Positions 5,185 to 6,157 of a DNA stretch of 6,157 nt are shown in pieces. Made by a program: the position numbers and the translations under genes. Origin of the DNA: Spirochaeta sp. GTDB taxonomy: Bacteria > Spirochaetota > Spirochaetia > DSM-27196 > Alkalispirochaetaceae. The stretch lies in NCBI GenBank assembly GCA_027859055.1, contig JAQIBO010000477.1:1-6157 (forward strand), written 5' to 3'. The notes under the pieces were generated by a model. That model made no database searches. It saw only the letters and a list, made by a program, of their open reading frames with translations, and was not told the origin of the DNA. Every line of letters begins with the position of its first letter. Positions within the stretch are counted from its first letter, which is position 1.

Positions 5185-5210
5185 GAGACCGCCCCGAACC
5201 AGGAGGTCTC
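5185..5210 (+). promoter_or_regulatory. Hairpin over the ribD ribosome binding site
   Basis: The ribD Shine-Dalgarno is AGGAGG (5201-5206), seven bases before the ATG at 5214. GAGACC (5185-5190) pairs perfectly with GGTCTC (5205-5210). After one G/A mismatch, CC (5192-5193) can pair with GG (5202-5203). Together these pairs would cover all the G residues of AGGAGG. This suggests a second, translational level of control downstream of the terminator. No obvious anti-sequestor in the aptamer was found by eye. Confidence 0.5.
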
Positions 5211-5213
5211 ACG

Positions 5214-6157
5214 ATGTGTATTCACCACTCACCCTTTCTGGCGGAGACGATTCCGCTTGCCGAACAGGGGCGCGGCTCCGTCGCGCCCAATCCAATGGTC
5301 GGCGCCCTGGTCGTAAAAGACGGCAGCGTCATCGCCACCGGGTACCACCACCGCTACGGCGGGCGCCACGCGGAAGCGGTCGCCCTCGACAACGCGGCCG
5401 AGGCGGCGCAGGGGGCGACCCTGTACTGCAACCTCGAACCGTGCTCGTTTACCGCCACCGACAAACACCAGCCGCCGTGCACGCGCCGGATTATCGAAGC
5501 CGGCGTCGATACGGTGGTCATCGGCCAGTTGGACCCCAACCCGCGCGTGCGCGGCGACGGGGTACGGCAGCTTGAAGCGGCGGGAATTTCGGTCATCGTC
5601 GAACACGACGACCACGCGTTTCGGCGCTTCAACGACGTGTTCAACACGGTCATGACGGAACGTCGTCCCTTCGTTCACCTCAAAACGGCAATGAGTCTCG
5701 ACGGACGGATCGCCACGGCCGACGGAACGTCCAAGTGGATTACCGACGACGCTGCGCGGACGGAGGTCCACGCGCTCCGGGCGGAGCGGGACGCGGTTCT
5801 TGTCGGTATCGGCACCGTCCGTGCCGACGATCCGCTGCTTACCGTGCGGGGTGTAGGCGCAGACCAGCCGGTCCCGGTTGTCCTGGACACGCACCTCAGA
5901 ACCCCGCTGGACTCCCAACTGGTTCGCCGGCGCGGGCACGAGCTGATTGTCGTCGCCGTTGAGCCGGCGGAGCACGTCCACACCGGAGCGCACCCGTCCC
6001 CCGACGAGTTCGCCCGCCGCAGGGAGCAGCTGGAAGCGCACGGGGTGACCGTCCTGACCACCCCGACCACGCTCGTCCCGTTGCCCTCGCCCGCGTCAAC
6101 CTCGGCGCCAGCGGGCACCCCCGCCCTCGCGCCCGCACCGCACCCGCCGGCGGAGAC
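5214..6157 (+). CDS. ribD: RibD, riboflavin-specific deaminase/reductase (cut by right edge)
   Basis: This bifunctional cytosolic enzyme performs the second and third steps of riboflavin synthesis: deamination of the pyrimidine made from GTP, then NADPH-dependent reduction of the ribose side chain. Residues 1-145 are the zinc deaminase domain, with APNPMVGALVV (24-34), GGRHAEAVAL (H52 ligand, E54 catalytic), EPC (C77) and PPCT (C89). The two cysteines are 12 apart, where the common EPCCHxGxTPPC form has 9, so there is a short insertion (TATDKHQ region). The reductase domain begins near 150 and has MSLDGRIATADGTSKWIT (160-177) and GIGTVRADDPLLTVR (198-212). From about residue 282 to the edge (314 codons) the expected strand-helix sequence is replaced by a Pro/Ala/Thr/Ser-rich stretch. 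The start follows AGGAGG at seven bases. The gene is under an FMN riboswitch and is probably the first of a rib operon continuing to the right. Confidence 0.95.
   Translation, partial: MCIHHSPFLAETIPLAEQGRGSVAPNPMVGALVVKDGSVIATGYHHRYGGRHAEAVALDNAAEAAQGATLYCNLEPCSFTATDKHQPPCTRRIIEAGVDTVVIGQLDPNPRVRGDGVRQLEAAGISVIVEHDDHAFRRFNDVFNTVMTERRPFVHLKTAMSLDGRIATADGTSKWITDDAARTEVHALRAERDAVLVGIGTVRADDPLLTVRGVGADQPVPVVLDTHLRTPLDSQLVRRRGHELIVVAVEPAEHVHTGAHPSPDEFARRREQLEAHGVTVLTTPTTLVPLPSPASTSAPAGTPALAPAPHPPAE

Noticed and set aside
5229..6041. A 270-codon open frame on the minus strand opposite ribD
   Set aside because: RibD motifs, the riboswitch and the Shine-Dalgarno all lie on the plus strand. The minus frame is an Arg/Val-rich shadow without recognisable domains.

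Overview
The window looks like chromosomal DNA from a moderately high-GC bacterium. Several features point weakly to a Spirochaetota-type host: the relaxed lipobox of a mini-lipoprotein, the Phd-type antitoxin paired with a PIN toxin, and the style of the SbcC and CinA proteins. This placement is inference from general familiarity, not from any search. The sbcDC and ribD ends are visibly GC-rich with G/C-ending codons. The middle, roughly 2640-4560 (cinA and the toxin-antitoxin pair), is clearly less GC-rich.

Layout from left to right. (1) Positions 1-2554, minus strand: a two-gene operon, sbcD then sbcC. The genes overlap by ATGA and encode the Mre11/Rad50-type nuclease complex. sbcC runs off the left edge after its Walker A motif, Q-loop and the first part of its coiled coil. 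(2) Positions 2555-2680: a divergent intergenic region with candidate promoters for sbcD and cinA. (3) Positions 2681-3814, plus: a CinA family protein with a TTG start. Its N-terminal domain is well conserved, but its C-terminal deamidase-like domain is degenerate. (4) Positions 3815-4778, plus: a type II toxin-antitoxin operon. It has a palindromic operator over the -10, a Phd/YefM-type antitoxin, and a VapC-like PIN toxin that overlaps it by TTGA. The toxin lacks a conserved acidic residue and has lost its usual stop codon, so its frame runs about 75 codons further. (5) Positions 4562-4759, minus: a 40-residue acidic lipoprotein gene with a strong Shine-Dalgarno and its own C(UUCG)G terminator. 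It lies entirely antisense to the run-on tail of the toxin frame. (6) Positions 4908-6157, plus: an FMN riboswitch, a rho-independent terminator, a hairpin over the ribosome binding site, and ribD (riboflavin biosynthesis), which runs off the right edge.

These are four unrelated functional blocks: DNA repair, CinA, a toxin-antitoxin module with a small lipoprotein, and riboflavin synthesis. I do not see a clear new multi-gene system. The most unusual spot is the toxin/lipoprotein convergent overlap. Next come the two-layer riboswitch output region and the odd C-terminal parts of CinA and RibD.
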